In this document: positions 39,729-48,956 of the stretch, piece after piece
How positions within the stretch are numbered: the stretch's first letter is position 1
Layout of the letters: every line of letters begins with the position of its first letter
NCBI GenBank assembly: GCA_007128895.1
Contig: SKWO01000044.1
Span: 1-48,956 of the forward strand
Length of the DNA: 48,956 nucleotides
Reading direction: 5' to 3'
Source: Gammaproteobacteria bacterium
GTDB taxonomy: Bacteria; Pseudomonadota; Gammaproteobacteria; SKWO01
The notes under the pieces: generated by a model
Database searches by the model: none
Told to the model about the DNA's origin: nothing
What the model saw: the letters and a program-made list of their open reading frames with translations, nothing else
Program-made: the position numbers and the translations under genes

Positions 39729-40547
39729 CTACCGCGGCAGCCGCGACATGTTGCGGCCGTAGAAGATCTCCATCATCTCGCGATGCAGACGCTGGTGGAT
39801 CGTCTTGCGCTCGCGCTCGGGCAGGTCGGCGGCGTTGATGCCGAAGAGGTAGTTGTCGAGATCGAACTCTTTCAGGAGCATCTTGGTGTGGAAGATGTTC
39901 TCCTGATAGACGTTCACATCGATCATCTGATACCGCTCCTTGGTATCCTTGGCGATGAAGTTCTGGATCGAGCTGATCTTGTGATCGATGAAGTGCTTGC
40001 GCCCCCGTACATCACGGGTGAAGCCGCGCACGCGGTAGTCCATGATGACGATGTCCGACTCGAAGCTGTGGATCAGGTAATTGAGCGCACGCAGCGGCGA
40101 GATACGGCCACAGGTGGAGACGTCGATATCGGCGCGGAAGGTGCTGATGCCGTTGTGCGGGTGGCTCTCCGGATAGGTGTGCACGGTGATGTGGCTCTTG
40201 TCCAGATGGGCCACTACCGAGTCGGGCAACGGCCCCGGCGCCTCGCTGTTCTCCTCCAGGATCTCCTCCGTGGTGACCGGCTCCTCGGAGATCAGGATCG
40301 TCACACTCGCCCCCTGCGGATCGTAATCCTGGCGGGCGATATTGAGGATATTGGCGCCGATGATATCGGAGACATCCGAGAGGATATTGGTCAGCCGTTC
40401 GGCGTTGTACTCCTCGTCGATATAGTCGATATACGCCTGCCGCTGCTCCTCGGTCTGGGTAAAGCAGATGTCGTGGATATTGAAACTGAGCGTCTTGGTC
40501 AAATTATTGAAGCCATAGAGCTTCAGCTTTTTCATCGGCTGTACCAA
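39729..40547 (-). CDS. speD: S-adenosylmethionine decarboxylase proenzyme, E. coli type
   Basis: Makes decarboxylated SAM for spermidine synthesis. It is 272 residues and strongly E. coli-like. Self-cleavage yielding the pyruvoyl group is expected at Lys-Ser in [16 protein letters not shown] (Ser118). The start is probably the TTG at 40547, since GGAGGG lies six bases upstream; the ATG four codons later has a spacing of 18. No speE is adjacent. It ends a minus-strand run after trpC, OsmC and VOC genes. Confidence 0.96.
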   Translation of the reverse strand: MVQPMKKLKLYGFNNLTKTLSFNIHDICFTQTEEQRQAYIDYIDEEYNAERLTNILSDVSDIIGANILNIARQDYDPQGASVTILISEEPVTTEEILEENSEAPGPLPDSVVAHLDKSHITVHTYPESHPHNGISTFRADIDVSTCGRISPLRALNYLIHSFESDIVIMDYRVRGFTRDVRGRKHFIDHKISSIQNFIAKDTKERYQMIDVNVYQENIFHTKMLLKEFDLDNYLFGINAADLPERERKTIHQRLHREMMEIFYGRNMSRLPR

Positions 40548-40584
40548 GGCAGACCCTCCTTGTTCGGGTAAGTAAGAAAAGCGG

Positions 40585-40983
40585 TCACGCCTTGCCGATC
40601 AGCGGCGGGTGACAGATCATCTGCACCGTGACGCCGTCAGGGTCGAGGCAGTAGAAGCTGGTGGCACCATCACGGTGGCGGCGAGGCTCGGTCTTCATGC
40701 GTATCCCGTGGCTACGCAGGAAGTCGAACCACGCCTGTACATCCTCATGGCGCTCGATGATGAAGCCAATGTGGTCGAGCCGCTGCGGCTCGCCGCGCTC
40801 AACCCGGGGCGCCCGGTGCAGCGCCAGGTTGTCGTTGCCCGAGGTCAGGTAGACGTTGTCGGGATCGGGGCGCCATTCGACCTGCATGCCGAGCAGATCG
40901 ACATAAAAGTGTTCGCACGCCTCGAACTGCTCGACGAAGAGGGCCACGTGGCGCATGCCGGAGGTCGCTGCCGGTCGTTCCAT
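40585..40983 (-). CDS. VOC (glyoxalase/bleomycin resistance) family protein
   Basis: Single vicinal-oxygen-chelate protein of 132 residues. Beta-alpha-beta modules begin at [18 protein letters not shown] and [17 protein letters not shown], with His12 and His71 in ligand-like positions. The end [18 protein letters not shown] matches the VOC fold. Substrate cannot be assigned; a glyoxalase or lyase role is plausible. Its start overlaps the OsmC stop by one base, suggesting joint function in detoxification. Confidence 0.82.
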   Translation of the reverse strand: MERPAATSGMRHVALFVEQFEACEHFYVDLLGMQVEWRPDPDNVYLTSGNDNLALHRAPRVERGEPQRLDHIGFIIERHEDVQAWFDFLRSHGIRMKTEPRRHRDGATSFYCLDPDGVTVQMICHPPLIGKA

Positions 40984-41405
40984 CAGCGGGCCTCCTGACG
41001 CACTTCGTACTGGTGGGTGATGCGTGCCACCTGCCCCAGCATGATCGAGGCCGAGCAGTACTTCTCGGCCGAGAGCTCGACCGCGCGCGCCACCTTCTTT
41101 TCGTCCAGATCGAAGCCGGTGACGATGAAGCGGAGGGTAATCTCGGTAAAGACCTTGGGGTCACTCTCGGCGCGCTGCGCCTCGATTTCGGCCACGCAAT
41201 CGGTAATCCGCTGGCGCTGCTTGGAGAGGATGCTGACCACATCGAACGAGGCGCAGCCGCCCATGCCGAGCAGCAGCATCTCCATCGGGCGCGGCCCGAG
41301 GTTGCGACCACCGACCTCAGGCGGACCGTCCATCACCACCGCATGGCCACTGCCGCTCTCACCGACAAAGGCCCTCGCCTCCAACCACTTGACGCGTGCT
41401 TTCAT
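40983..41405 (-). CDS. OsmC family protein (YhfA-like)
   Basis: About 140 residues from the ATG at 41405. The redox pair of the OsmC fold is Cys51 (MGGCASFDVV) and Cys117 (EKYCSASIMLG). OsmC/Ohr proteins reduce organic hydroperoxides, but the YhfA branch is less well characterised. A TTG at 41420 overlapping the trpC stop is an alternative start. One-base overlap with the downstream VOC gene. Confidence 0.85.
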   Translation of the reverse strand: MKARVKWLEARAFVGESGSGHAVVMDGPPEVGGRNLGPRPMEMLLLGMGGCASFDVVSILSKQRQRITDCVAEIEAQRAESDPKVFTEITLRFIVTGFDLDEKKVARAVELSAEKYCSASIMLGQVARITHQYEVRQEAR

Positions 41406-41416
41406 GCTCAACCCAC

Positions 41417-42220
41417 TCAAAAGAACAATTGTGCCAGTTTTTCACCCGGCTCGGGAACCTTCATGAAGGCCTCGCCGACCAGGAAGGTATCGACGCCGGC
41501 GGCGCGCAGGCGCGCGACATCGTCTCGGGTGTGGATACCGCTCTCCGTCACAACCAGCGTCGACTGGGGAATCTGACTCAGCAGGTCGAGGGTCGTCTCC
41601 AGTCGGGTCTCGAAGGTGTGCAGGTTGCGGTTGTTGATACCGACCATATCGAGGCCCAACGACAGCGCCTGATCGAGCTCGTCACGGTCGTGCACCTCGA
41701 CCAGCACATCCATGCCCAGCTCGCGCGCCACGCTGTGGAGCTCGCCCAGCCGGGCCTGATCGAGCGCCGCCACAATCAGCAGCACACAGTCGGCACCCAT
41801 CGCCCGCGCCTCAAAGAGCTGCCACGGGTCGACGATGAACTCCTTGCGCAGTATAGGCAGGGCACAAGCGGCGCGGGCCTGGCGCAGGTAGTCGTCACTG
41901 CCCTGAAAGAAATCGATATCGGTCAGCACGGAGAGGCAGGCCGCGCCGTGGTCGGCATAGGAACGAGCGATCGCGACCGGATCGAAGTCGGGGCGGATGA
42001 TGCCACGGCTCGGTGACGCCTTCTTGACCTCGGCAATGACCGCCGCCTCACCCTTGGCCGCGCGTGCGCGCAACGCCGCCAGAAAGCCGCGCACCGGCGC
42101 TGCAGCGGCCGCCTGTTCACGCATCAGTCGCAGAGGAGTGATGGCGGAGCGGTCCGCTACCTCCTCGGCCTTGCGGCGCAGGATGGTACGCAGGATATCG
42201 GGATCAGAAGAAGCGGTCAT
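41417..42220 (-). CDS. trpC: Indole-3-glycerol phosphate synthase
   Basis: Tryptophan pathway TIM barrel of 267 residues, monofunctional without a TrpF domain. [34 protein letters not shown], and [13 protein letters not shown] are conserved. The ATG at 42220 gives [14 protein letters not shown] and overlaps the dgkA 3' end by 17 bp. The rest of the trp operon is not in the window. Confidence 0.96.
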   Translation of the reverse strand: MTASSDPDILRTILRRKAEEVADRSAITPLRLMREQAAAAAPVRGFLAALRARAAKGEAAVIAEVKKASPSRGIIRPDFDPVAIARSYADHGAACLSVLTDIDFFQGSDDYLRQARAACALPILRKEFIVDPWQLFEARAMGADCVLLIVAALDQARLGELHSVARELGMDVLVEVHDRDELDQALSLGLDMVGINNRNLHTFETRLETTLDLLSQIPQSTLVVTESGIHTRDDVARLRAAGVDTFLVGEAFMKVPEPGEKLAQLFF

Positions 42221-42593
42221 ACAGGATGAATCCCCATACAGTGGCCACAAAGAGCAGCGAGAGAAAGACAGCGGCCGAGCCGATATCCTTGGCGCGACCC
42301 GAAAGCTCGTGGTGCTCGACGCCAATCCGATCGACCACCGCCTCGATCGCCGAGTTGACCAGCTCGACGATCAGCACCAGCAGCAGCGAGCCGAGCAGCA
42401 GCGCCCGCTCGACCCCGCTCTGCCCCAGCCACAGCGCAAGTGGCGCCAGAAAGAGTACAGCGATCAATTCGAGGCGAAAGGCCTCCTCGTAGCGCACCGC
42501 CGCACGCAACCCCTGCCATGAGTAGAGGGCCGCCATCACGACATGATACAGGCCGCGGTGGGCGGGCTTGTTGATCTCGGCGCCGTCTGCCAT
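42204..42593 (-). CDS. dgkA: Diacylglycerol kinase DgkA
   Basis: Small membrane kinase of 129 residues with three membrane helices that recycles diacylglycerol to phosphatidic acid. The signature [15 protein letters not shown] and the cytoplasmic [12 protein letters not shown] are conserved. The ATG at 42593 is chosen by family length. A possible extended -10 (TGGTATCAT, minus strand) lies at 42629-42637 region, so it may have its own promoter apart from the gcv operon. Confidence 0.94.
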   Translation of the reverse strand: MADGAEINKPAHRGLYHVVMAALYSWQGLRAAVRYEEAFRLELIAVLFLAPLALWLGQSGVERALLLGSLLLVLIVELVNSAIEAVVDRIGVEHHELSGRAKDIGSAAVFLSLLFVATVWGFILYDRFF

Positions 42594-42679
42594 CGCTCGA
42601 CTCCCTCGCCTTGCTACAAAAGGCGGCCATGATACCATCGGCGCCGCGACGGTTTCATGAAAAGCGATCTGCGCGCCCC

Positions 42680-44128
42680 TCAGGCCCTCGGTCGCCACGC
42701 CAGGTCGGGCTCGCGGGCCGCACGTACCTCATCAAAGCGCCGTACCGGCAAAGTGTACGGCGCCCCCTTGAGCTGCTCCGGCTGCGCCTGTGCCTCCTGC
42801 TCGATCGCCACCATCGCTTCGACGAAGGCATCCAGCGTCTCCAGGCTCTCGGTCTCGGTCGGCTCGATCAGCAGACACTCCGGCACCAGCAGCGGGAAGT
42901 AGGTGGTCGGAGCGTGCATACCGAAGTCGAGCAGCCGCTTGGCGTAGTCCATCGCCGTCACGCCGTGCGTCTTGGCCTGGCGCTTGAGGGTCACGATGAA
43001 CTCGTGGGTGGCGCGGCGGTGCGGGTAGGCCAGGTCGAAGCCGGCGGCACGCAGGCGCGCCATCAGGTAGTTGGCGTTGAGGGTGGCGTAATCGGCTACC
43101 CGCTGCATGCCGTCGCGGCCGAGTAGCCGCATGTAGACCCAGGCGCGCAGCAGCACGCCGACGTTGCCGGCAAAGGCGCCCATCCGCCCGATGGTCTGCG
43201 GCCGTTCACCGGCCTCGACCCAGCGCAATCCCGCCTCCCCCTGCGCCACCAGCGGTATCGGCAGAAAGGGCGCCAACCGCTCGCTGACTCCGATCGGTCC
43301 GGCACCCGGACCGCCGCCACCGTGCGGGGTGGAGAAGGTCTTGTGCAGGTTGATGTGGATGACATCGAAGCCCATGTCGCCCGGCCGCACCCGACCGAGA
43401 ATTGCGTTCAGGTTGGCACCGTCATAATAGAGCAGCCCACCGGCCTCGTGCACGATGCGCGACATCTCGGCGACCTTGCGTTCAAAGACGCCAAGGGTCG
43501 ACGGATTGGTCAGCATGATCCCGGCTGTCTGCGGGCCAACCGCCGCACGCAACGCCTCCAGATCGACATCGCCGTCACGGTCGGTCGGGATCTCGCGGAC
43601 AGTGTAGCCGCACATCGCCGCCGTGGCCGGGTTGGTGCCGTGAGCGGCATCGGGCACCAGGATCTCGCGGCGCACCGTGTCGCCGCGCGCCTCGTGGTAG
43701 GCGCGGATCATCGCCACCCCGGCAAACTCCCCTTGAGCGCCGGCCATCGGCGCCAACGAGAAGGCGCGCATACCGGTGACATCGCACAACATCTCCTGCA
43801 GCTCGAAGAGGCAAGCCAGCAGCCCCTGTCCCGCCTCGGCCGGTGCATGCGGGTGGTGGCCGAGGAAGGCCGGCTGCATCGCCAGTGTGTTGCAGACCCG
43901 CGGGTTGTACTTCATCGTGCACGAGCCGAGCGGGTAGAAGTGGGTGTCGATGGAGAAGTTCTTCTGCGACAGACGGGTATAGTGGCGCACCGCGTCGAGC
44001 TCACTCACCTCGGGCAGCGGCGGCGGCGAGGCGCGCAGCATCGCCGCCGGCAGCTCGCCGGTCGCATCGGTGGTGATGGCGTGGGCGCCGGCGCGACGGC
44101 CGGCGCGACTGCGTTCAAAGATCAGCAT
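42680..44128 (-). CDS. gcvPB: Glycine dehydrogenase (decarboxylating) subunit 2
   Basis: PLP-bearing half of the P-protein, 482 residues. The PLP lysine is Lys263 in [18 protein letters not shown]. With GcvPA it decarboxylates glycine and passes aminomethyl to GcvH. The P-protein is split here, unlike the single 957-residue GcvP of E. coli. It is the last gene of the gcv operon, separated from gcvPA by the metallo-hydrolase gene. Confidence 0.96.
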   Translation of the reverse strand: MLIFERSRAGRRAGAHAITTDATGELPAAMLRASPPPLPEVSELDAVRHYTRLSQKNFSIDTHFYPLGSCTMKYNPRVCNTLAMQPAFLGHHPHAPAEAGQGLLACLFELQEMLCDVTGMRAFSLAPMAGAQGEFAGVAMIRAYHEARGDTVRREILVPDAAHGTNPATAAMCGYTVREIPTDRDGDVDLEALRAAVGPQTAGIMLTNPSTLGVFERKVAEMSRIVHEAGGLLYYDGANLNAILGRVRPGDMGFDVIHINLHKTFSTPHGGGGPGAGPIGVSERLAPFLPIPLVAQGEAGLRWVEAGERPQTIGRMGAFAGNVGVLLRAWVYMRLLGRDGMQRVADYATLNANYLMARLRAAGFDLAYPHRRATHEFIVTLKRQAKTHGVTAMDYAKRLLDFGMHAPTTYFPLLVPECLLIEPTETESLETLDAFVEAMVAIEQEAQAQPEQLKGAPYTLPVRRFDEVRAAREPDLAWRPRA

Positions 44129-44143
44129 GCAGACTCCGCCGCT

Positions 44144-45085
44144 TTAGAAGAGGGTGGCCTCGACCTGCAGATAGGCGCGCGAGACGATCGCCCCCACGCC
44201 CTCCTGCAGATCGGGATAGTAGGTCTCGAAGTGGGCCATCTCGGTACGCGCCGTCTCGGCCACCTCGAAGTCGAGCTGACCGGCCTCGAAGCCGGCCTCG
44301 GCCAGCGCCCAGACGGTCTCGAAGAAGTCGCGCTGGCGGACCAAGGTGGCACCGTCACCCACGTTGCCGTGGCCGGGCACAACGACCTCGGCACCGAGTG
44401 CCTCGAGTCGATGCAGAAAGTCGATCCAACCCGGGATGTCGGCGTCGAAGGTGCCGGGCAGACGCCCTTCATAGACCGCATCGGCGGCCAGCAGCACCTG
44501 ATGGTCGGGCAGCCACAACGCCATGTCGCCCGGCGAATGGGCGTGCTCAGCCACCAGCATCACGGTGCGCACGCCGCCAAAGCTGCGCTCCGTGTCCTGG
44601 TCGATGGTGGTCTCGGGCACCACCACCCGCACCGAGCCGATCGCGCCGCCGGTCATGCGGTTGAAGTCGTCGATCCAGCCCTGACCGCCTTCGGCAATCA
44701 GATCGCGGGTCGTCGTGGTGGCGATGACCTCCGTGCCGGCCTCCTCCATCAGGGCAGCGGTGCCCATCCAGTGGTCACCGTGGGCATGCGAGTTGATGAT
44801 CCAGCGGATCGGGGCATCGGTGACCTGGCGGATCTGCTGTCGCAGCGCCTCGCCAATTGCCTCGGAAGAGCCGGTGTCGAAGACCAGCACGCCGTCATCG
44901 GTCACGATAAAGGCGAGGTTGGAGTTCCAGCCCTGGTTGGCCTCGCTGGGAAAGTCGAGCGAACCGCTCAGCACGGCATAGACATTGGGCGCCACCTCTT
45001 GCGCCTGCATCTCGAAGCGGTCGGCGGCATACGCCGCCAGCGGCAGCCACAACGCCAGCAGCACGGTCAGTCGAAATCCTCTCAT
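44144..45085 (-). CDS. Exported metallo-beta-lactamase-fold hydrolase in the gcv operon
   Basis: 313 residues. A signal peptide is visible (MRGFRLTVLLALWLPLAAYA, cleavage after AYA). The metal motif His100-x-His102-x-Asp104-His105 (SHAHGDHWMG) is followed by EHAHSPGD and VPGHGNVGD, so a binuclear zinc site is expected in the periplasm. It resembles SoxH-like or quinoprotein-associated hydrolases rather than true beta-lactamases. AAGGAG lies eight bases before the ATG at 45085. It sits between gcvPA (26 bp upstream) and gcvPB (15 bp downstream), so it should respond to glycine with them. Substrate unknown. Confidence 0.88.
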   Translation of the reverse strand: MRGFRLTVLLALWLPLAAYAADRFEMQAQEVAPNVYAVLSGSLDFPSEANQGWNSNLAFIVTDDGVLVFDTGSSEAIGEALRQQIRQVTDAPIRWIINSHAHGDHWMGTAALMEEAGTEVIATTTTRDLIAEGGQGWIDDFNRMTGGAIGSVRVVVPETTIDQDTERSFGGVRTVMLVAEHAHSPGDMALWLPDHQVLLAADAVYEGRLPGTFDADIPGWIDFLHRLEALGAEVVVPGHGNVGDGATLVRQRDFFETVWALAEAGFEAGQLDFEVAETARTEMAHFETYYPDLQEGVGAIVSRAYLQVEATLF

Positions 45086-45111
45086 GGCGGTCACTCCTTG
45101 GTTTTTGTTGT

Positions 45112-46470
45112 TCAAAGAATAGCGGCCAGCGCTGTGGCATAGGCCGCGATCTCGTCCTCGCTGCGCAGCTCCGTGGCGCAGACCAGCAGGGCACCCTCGC
45201 CCAGTTCGGGGTAGTCGTGGCCCAGCGCCACGCCACCGAGGATGCCACGGTCGGCCAGCGCGGCCAGCACGGTCGGGGCGGGGCGCGGCAAACGCACCGC
45301 ACACTCATGGAAGACCGCACTGCCGAAGATCGGTTCCACCCCGTCGATCGCGGTCAGCGCATCACGCAGGCGCAGCAGGTTGGCGTGGCTGGCTCGGGCG
45401 ACATCGGCCAGCCCCTGCGGCCCCATGATCGCCATATAGAGGGTCGCCGCGGTCGCCATCAGCCCCTGATTGGTGCAGATATTGGAGGTCGCCCGTGAAC
45501 GGCGGATGTGCTGCTCCCGCGCCTGCAGGGTCAGGACAAAGCCGGGGCGACCGTCGGCGTCGGTCGCCCGTCCGACGATGCGCCCCGGCATCTGGCGCAC
45601 GTGGTCGTGGCGACAGGCGAGGAAGCCGACGTAGGGGCCGCCCCCGGCCAGCGGTATTCCCAGCGGCTGCCCCTCGCCGCAGGCGATATCGGCTCCCTGC
45701 GCGCCCCACTGACCCGGCGGGCGCAACAGGGCCAGTGCGGTCGGGTTGACCGCGGCGATGGCCAACGCACCGTCAGCGTGGGCGCGATCGACCAGCGCAT
45801 CCACCGCCTCGATGGCACCGAAATAGTTCGGCACCACCACCACCAAGGCTGCATAGGGTGTCGCGGCCGCCTGCTCCAGCGCCGCCATATCGACAGTGCC
45901 GGTGGCCGCTTCGAAGGGCAGCAGCTCCAGCTCGATGCCCTGGGCGGAGACCAGGGTACGGACGCAGTCGCGCCACGCCGGCGACAGCGCCGCCGGCAGC
46001 AGCACCCGCTTGGCGGACGACTTGCGGTTGGCACGTACCGCCATCAATATCGCCTCGGCCAGAGCCGTCGCCCCGTCGTAGAGCGAGGCGTTGGCGACAT
46101 CAAGGCCGGTCAGACCGGCGATCATGCTCTGGAACTCGTAGACCGTCTGAAGGGTACCTTGGCTCGCCTCCGGCTGATACGGGGTATAGGCGCTGTAGAA
46201 CTCGCCCCGGGTGGTGATCTCCCAGACCGCTGCAGGGATATGGTGGTCGTAAGCGCCGCCACCGGCAAAGCAGACCAGCGGGCGCTGCTGCTGTGCCCGC
46301 TGACGTGCCAGCTGGCTGACCCCCATTTCACTCAGCGCCGGTGGCACGCGCTCCCCCACGGAGGAGCGCAACGCCGGCGGGATCTCGTCGAACAGGGTCT
46401 CGATGCGGTCGACGCCGATGGCGTCGAGCATGGTACGCACCTCTTCGGCGGTGTGCGGAATGAACGGCAT
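45112..46470 (-). CDS. gcvPA: Glycine dehydrogenase (decarboxylating) subunit 1
   Basis: N-terminal half of the split P-protein, 452 residues. [20 protein letters not shown] and [41 protein letters not shown] are family signatures (given here in part). It lacks the PLP lysine, which is in GcvPB. The start overlaps the gcvH stop by one base. Confidence 0.96.
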   Translation of the reverse strand: MPFIPHTAEEVRTMLDAIGVDRIETLFDEIPPALRSSVGERVPPALSEMGVSQLARQRAQQQRPLVCFAGGGAYDHHIPAAVWEITTRGEFYSAYTPYQPEASQGTLQTVYEFQSMIAGLTGLDVANASLYDGATALAEAILMAVRANRKSSAKRVLLPAALSPAWRDCVRTLVSAQGIELELLPFEAATGTVDMAALEQAAATPYAALVVVVPNYFGAIEAVDALVDRAHADGALAIAAVNPTALALLRPPGQWGAQGADIACGEGQPLGIPLAGGGPYVGFLACRHDHVRQMPGRIVGRATDADGRPGFVLTLQAREQHIRRSRATSNICTNQGLMATAATLYMAIMGPQGLADVARASHANLLRLRDALTAIDGVEPIFGSAVFHECAVRLPRPAPTVLAALADRGILGGVALGHDYPELGEGALLVCATELRSEDEIAAYATALAAIL

Positions 46471-46862
46471 CAGCTCTCCTCGGCGACCAGCGCGGCGTAG
46501 CCGTCGGCATCGAGCAGACCGTCGAGCTCGGACGGATCGTCCGGGCGCATGACGAAGAGCCAGCCGTCGCCAAACGGATCGCTGTTGAGCAGCTCCGGGG
46601 CATCGACCACGGCATCGTTGCTCTCAACCACCTCACCGGCGATCGGGGCGTAGACGTCGGAGGCGGCCTTGACCGACTCGACCACGGCGCACTCCTCGCC
46701 GGTGGCGAGCTGGCGCCCGCTCTCGGGCAGCTCGACAAAGACCATGTCCCCCAGCAGCCCCTGGGCATGCTCGGTGATGCCGATACGCACGGTGCCATCC
46801 GCCTGCGGCTGGATCCACTCGTGCTCCTTGCTGTACTTCAGTTCTGCCGGAATCGTGCTCAT
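46470..46862 (-). CDS. gcvH: Glycine cleavage system H protein
   Basis: Lipoyl carrier of 130 residues. The lipoylated residue is Lys65 in [13 protein letters not shown]. The family start is [16 protein letters not shown] at 46862; the frame continuing to 47045 lies over gcvT. It is lipoylated by the pathway whose last enzyme, LipA, is the first gene of this operon. Confidence 0.97.
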   Translation of the reverse strand: MSTIPAELKYSKEHEWIQPQADGTVRIGITEHAQGLLGDMVFVELPESGRQLATGEECAVVESVKAASDVYAPIAGEVVESNDAVVDAPELLNSDPFGDGWLFVMRPDDPSELDGLLDADGYAALVAEES

Positions 46863-46866
46863 CTTG

Positions 46867-47976
46867 CTACTCCTTGCTGCTGGGTTTGACCTGCTCTGAC
46901 GCCGACCCTTGAGTGGGCCGGACAAACGGTATCTCCACCACATCGACGGCCTGACGTCGACCGCGAATCTCGACCTCCAAGCCCTGCGTCGCGACACCCC
47001 GCTCAACCCGGGCCAGACCGATGGCGCAACCGAGGGTTGGGGCAAAGCCGCCGCTGGTCAGTTGCCCAACGGCCTGTTCGCCGACGAAGAGCGGCTGCCC
47101 CTCACGCAGTACACCGCGCCCCTGCAGCCGTACCCCGATGCGCTGACGGGCCACGCCGGCCTCGCGCTGGGCGACCAGTGCCGCCCGACCGATAAAGTCG
47201 CGCGTTTCAGGCTGCCAGGCCACGGTCCAGCCCAAGCCGCTCTCCAGCGGGGTGGTGCTGCGATCCATGTCGTGGCCGTGCAGGTTGAGGCCGGCCTCCA
47301 GGCGCAGGGTATCGCGGGCACCCAGGCCGCACGGCTGCACCCCCAGGGCCAGCAACGCCCGCCACAGCTCGGCCGCCTGCGCCGCCGGCACGGCGATCTC
47401 GCTGCCGTCCTCGCCAGTGTAGCCGGTACGGGCGATGAACCGCTCGCCGTGGCTGACGCCGCGAAAGCGGCCGGGCAGCGCCAGCTCCGGCCACAGGGTG
47501 GTCAGCCGCGCCAACGCCTGCGGCCCCTGCAGCGCGAGCAGCGCGAGGTCGTCGCGCACCTGCCATGTCACATCATGGCCGGCCTGCTGCTGCGCCATCC
47601 AGGCCAGATCGGCCTCACGGTTGCCGGCGTTGAGCACCAGACGGTAGTGGTCCTGGCCTAGATGGTAGACGATCAGATCGTCGATCACCCCCCCATCCTC
47701 ATCCAGCATGCAGCTGTAGAGGGCGCGACCGGGGTCGTCGATCCGGGCCACGTCGTTGGCCAGCAGGGACTGCAGCCAGCGACGGGCGTCGGCACCGCGA
47801 AGGTCGACCAGGGCCATGTGGGAGACGTCAAACAGCCCACTGTCACGCCGCACCGCGTGGTGCTCATCGATCTGCGAGCCGTAGTGGAGCGGCATGACCC
47901 AGCCGGAGAACGGCACCATGCGCGCACCCAGGGCCTGATGCTCGGCCAGCAGGGGGGTCTGTCTCAAATCACTCAT
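46867..47976 (-). CDS. gcvT: Aminomethyltransferase (T protein)
   Basis: Folate-dependent enzyme of 369 residues that transfers the methylene from GcvH to tetrahydrofolate and releases ammonia. [24 protein letters not shown] and [22 protein letters not shown] are typical (partial motifs). The start overlaps the lipA stop by 4 bp. Confidence 0.97.
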   Translation of the reverse strand: MSDLRQTPLLAEHQALGARMVPFSGWVMPLHYGSQIDEHHAVRRDSGLFDVSHMALVDLRGADARRWLQSLLANDVARIDDPGRALYSCMLDEDGGVIDDLIVYHLGQDHYRLVLNAGNREADLAWMAQQQAGHDVTWQVRDDLALLALQGPQALARLTTLWPELALPGRFRGVSHGERFIARTGYTGEDGSEIAVPAAQAAELWRALLALGVQPCGLGARDTLRLEAGLNLHGHDMDRSTTPLESGLGWTVAWQPETRDFIGRAALVAQREAGVARQRIGVRLQGRGVLREGQPLFVGEQAVGQLTSGGFAPTLGCAIGLARVERGVATQGLEVEIRGRRQAVDVVEIPFVRPTQGSASEQVKPSSKE

Positions 47977-48896
47977 TCGGCGCTCTCGGCATGGTAGGAG
48001 GAGCGCACCAGCGGACCACTGCGTACCCAGCTGAAGCCGAGTGTCAGCGCCTCGTCACGCCAGCGGTCGAAACGCTCCGGAGCCAGGTACTCAAGCACCG
48101 GCAGGTGGCGCGGCGTCGGCCGCAGATACTGGCCGATCGCCAGCCGGGTCACCCCATGGTCGCGCAGATCACACAGTACCGCGCGCACCTCGTCGTCGCG
48201 CTCGCCCAGCCCCAGCATCACCGCCGACTTGGCCTCGACACCGGGCAGTGCGGCGACCTGCCGCAACAGGTCGAGGCTGCGCTGATAACGGGCGCCACGG
48301 CGCGCCTCGCGGTAGAGCGACGGCACCGTCTCGACATTGTGGCCCCAGACCAGCCGCGTGGTGCCATCGGCTCGAAGCGGCAGGGCCGCATCGATGGTCG
48401 CCACGGCCGCCGCTTCGCACTGGCGAAAGTCGGGCGTCAGGATCTCCAGCCCCGCCTCGGGCAGGGCCGCGCGCAGCGCGCGCAGCGTCGCGGCGAACTG
48501 GGCCGCGCCGCCGTCGGCCAGATCGTCCCGGTTGACCGAGGTGAGCACGATGAAGTCCAGCCCGAGGCTGCGCGCCGCCTCGGCGACCCGGCGCGGCTCG
48601 TCCGGATCGGCCGGCAGCGGCTGCCCGGTGGCCACGGCGCAGAAGGCACAGGCGCGGGTACAGGTCTCGCCGAGGATCATGAAGGTCGCCGTGCCACGTC
48701 CCCAGCACTCGCTGCGGTTGGGGCAACGCGCCTCCTCGCAGACGGTGTGCAGCTGACGCTGGTGGACGGCGCTCGCCGTGGCGCCATACCCCTCGGCCGG
48801 CAGACGGATACGAAACCACGGCGGCAGGCGCCCGCTGTTGGGGCTTCCGCTGTGGTCGAAATAGGGGGTAGCGTGGTGGGGGGTGGCGACTGACAT
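47973..48896 (-). CDS. lipA: Lipoyl synthase LipA, first gene of the gcv operon
   Basis: Radical SAM sulfur insertase of 307 residues. The auxiliary cluster ligands are Cys53, Cys58, Cys64 and the radical SAM ligands Cys79, Cys83, Cys86. The C-terminal Arg-Ser-Ser motif (VRSSYHAE) supplies the serine ligand of the auxiliary cluster. It completes octanoyl-GcvH to lipoyl-GcvH. No lipB is adjacent. Its start lies two bases after a GGAGAG that may be exposed or hidden by the upstream riboswitch. Confidence 0.96.
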   Translation of the reverse strand: MSVATPHHATPYFDHSGSPNSGRLPPWFRIRLPAEGYGATASAVHQRQLHTVCEEARCPNRSECWGRGTATFMILGETCTRACAFCAVATGQPLPADPDEPRRVAEAARSLGLDFIVLTSVNRDDLADGGAAQFAATLRALRAALPEAGLEILTPDFRQCEAAAVATIDAALPLRADGTTRLVWGHNVETVPSLYREARRGARYQRSLDLLRQVAALPGVEAKSAVMLGLGERDDEVRAVLCDLRDHGVTRLAIGQYLRPTPRHLPVLEYLAPERFDRWRDEALTLGFSWVRSGPLVRSSYHAESAE

Positions 48897-48898
48897 GG

Positions 48899-48956
48899 CT
48901 CTCCGGCACGATCCGTGGCGATGGGTTGCCGCCCCTCTGTCTTGACACCTGAGAGA
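48899..48956 (-). promoter_or_regulatory. 3' end of a glycine riboswitch (continues beyond the window)
   Basis: Read on the minus strand from the window edge, the sequence is CUCUCAGGUGUCAAGACAGA then GGGG. This matches the conserved 3' part of the glycine aptamer (CUCUCAGG...GGACAGAGGG). The distance to lipA is short, and the Shine-Dalgarno GGAGAG (plus 48899-48904) is complementary to the aptamer CUCUCC-type strand, so control of translation initiation is plausible. The 5' half and any second aptamer lie outside. Confidence 0.88.

Overview
The window looks like chromosomal DNA of a diazotrophic, ubiquinone-using gammaproteobacterium with GC-rich codon use. The evidence is an atp operon followed by glmU-glmS, the mnmG-rsmG-parA-parB block, trxA-rho divergent from rhlB, minCDE, rplM-rpsI, coq7, an E. 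coli-type speD and a nifB-ferredoxin-nifQ cluster. A free-living or symbiotic sulfur-oxidising or purple sulfur lineage would fit, but nothing here proves the genus. Nearly all the DNA is coding and genes are tightly packed in operons. No CRISPR array, phage or insertion sequence was seen.

Layout. 1-1180: an apparently intact integron-type tyrosine recombinase without visible cassettes, with a 30-bp perfect palindrome next to its stop codon. 1346-4544: a NifA/sigma-54 control region, then nifB, an FdxN-type ferredoxin, two [2Fe-2S] ferredoxins and nifQ, a module for nitrogenase cofactor assembly and electron supply. 4557-6532: a PilZ/YcgR-like protein and a membrane diguanylate cyclase (c-di-GMP signalling). 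6668-16968: glmS, glmU and the complete F1Fo ATP synthase operon atpIBEFHAGDC on the minus strand, with a strong sigma-70-like promoter at 17003-17031 and a terminator between atpC and glmU. 17152-21388: parB, parA, rsmG, mnmG. 21444-27640: a MoxR ATPase, a DUF58 protein, a membrane transglutaminase-like protein and a class A penicillin-binding protein. 27637-31140: malic enzyme, rpmE, rho and trxA. 31287-33941: rhlB, nudE and cysQ. 33946-35790: minE, minD, minC. 35857-36787: tRNA-Gln(CUG), rpsI and rplM. 37010-39385: a thioredoxin-like [2Fe-2S] ferredoxin divergent from a GlcF-like Fe-S protein and coq7. 39386-39728: a gene-free stretch full of inverted and direct repeats. 39729-42593: speD, a VOC protein, an OsmC protein, trpC and dgkA. 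42680-48956: a glycine-cleavage operon lipA-gcvT-gcvH-gcvPA-(metallo-beta-lactamase-fold hydrolase)-gcvPB, preceded at the window edge by the 3' end of a glycine riboswitch.

How the genes work together. Most of the window is core housekeeping. The parts most worth a second look are the solitary integron integrase and its palindrome beside the nifB promoter, the three-ferredoxin nifB operon, the exported metallo-hydrolase inside a riboswitch-controlled glycine-cleavage operon headed by lipA, the tandem repeat ahead of atpE, and the structured repeat at 39445-39722. I found no convincing wholly new defence or mobile system. Starts were often moved from the longest open frame to an internal codon on the basis of Shine-Dalgarno sequences and family length, and this is stated for each gene.
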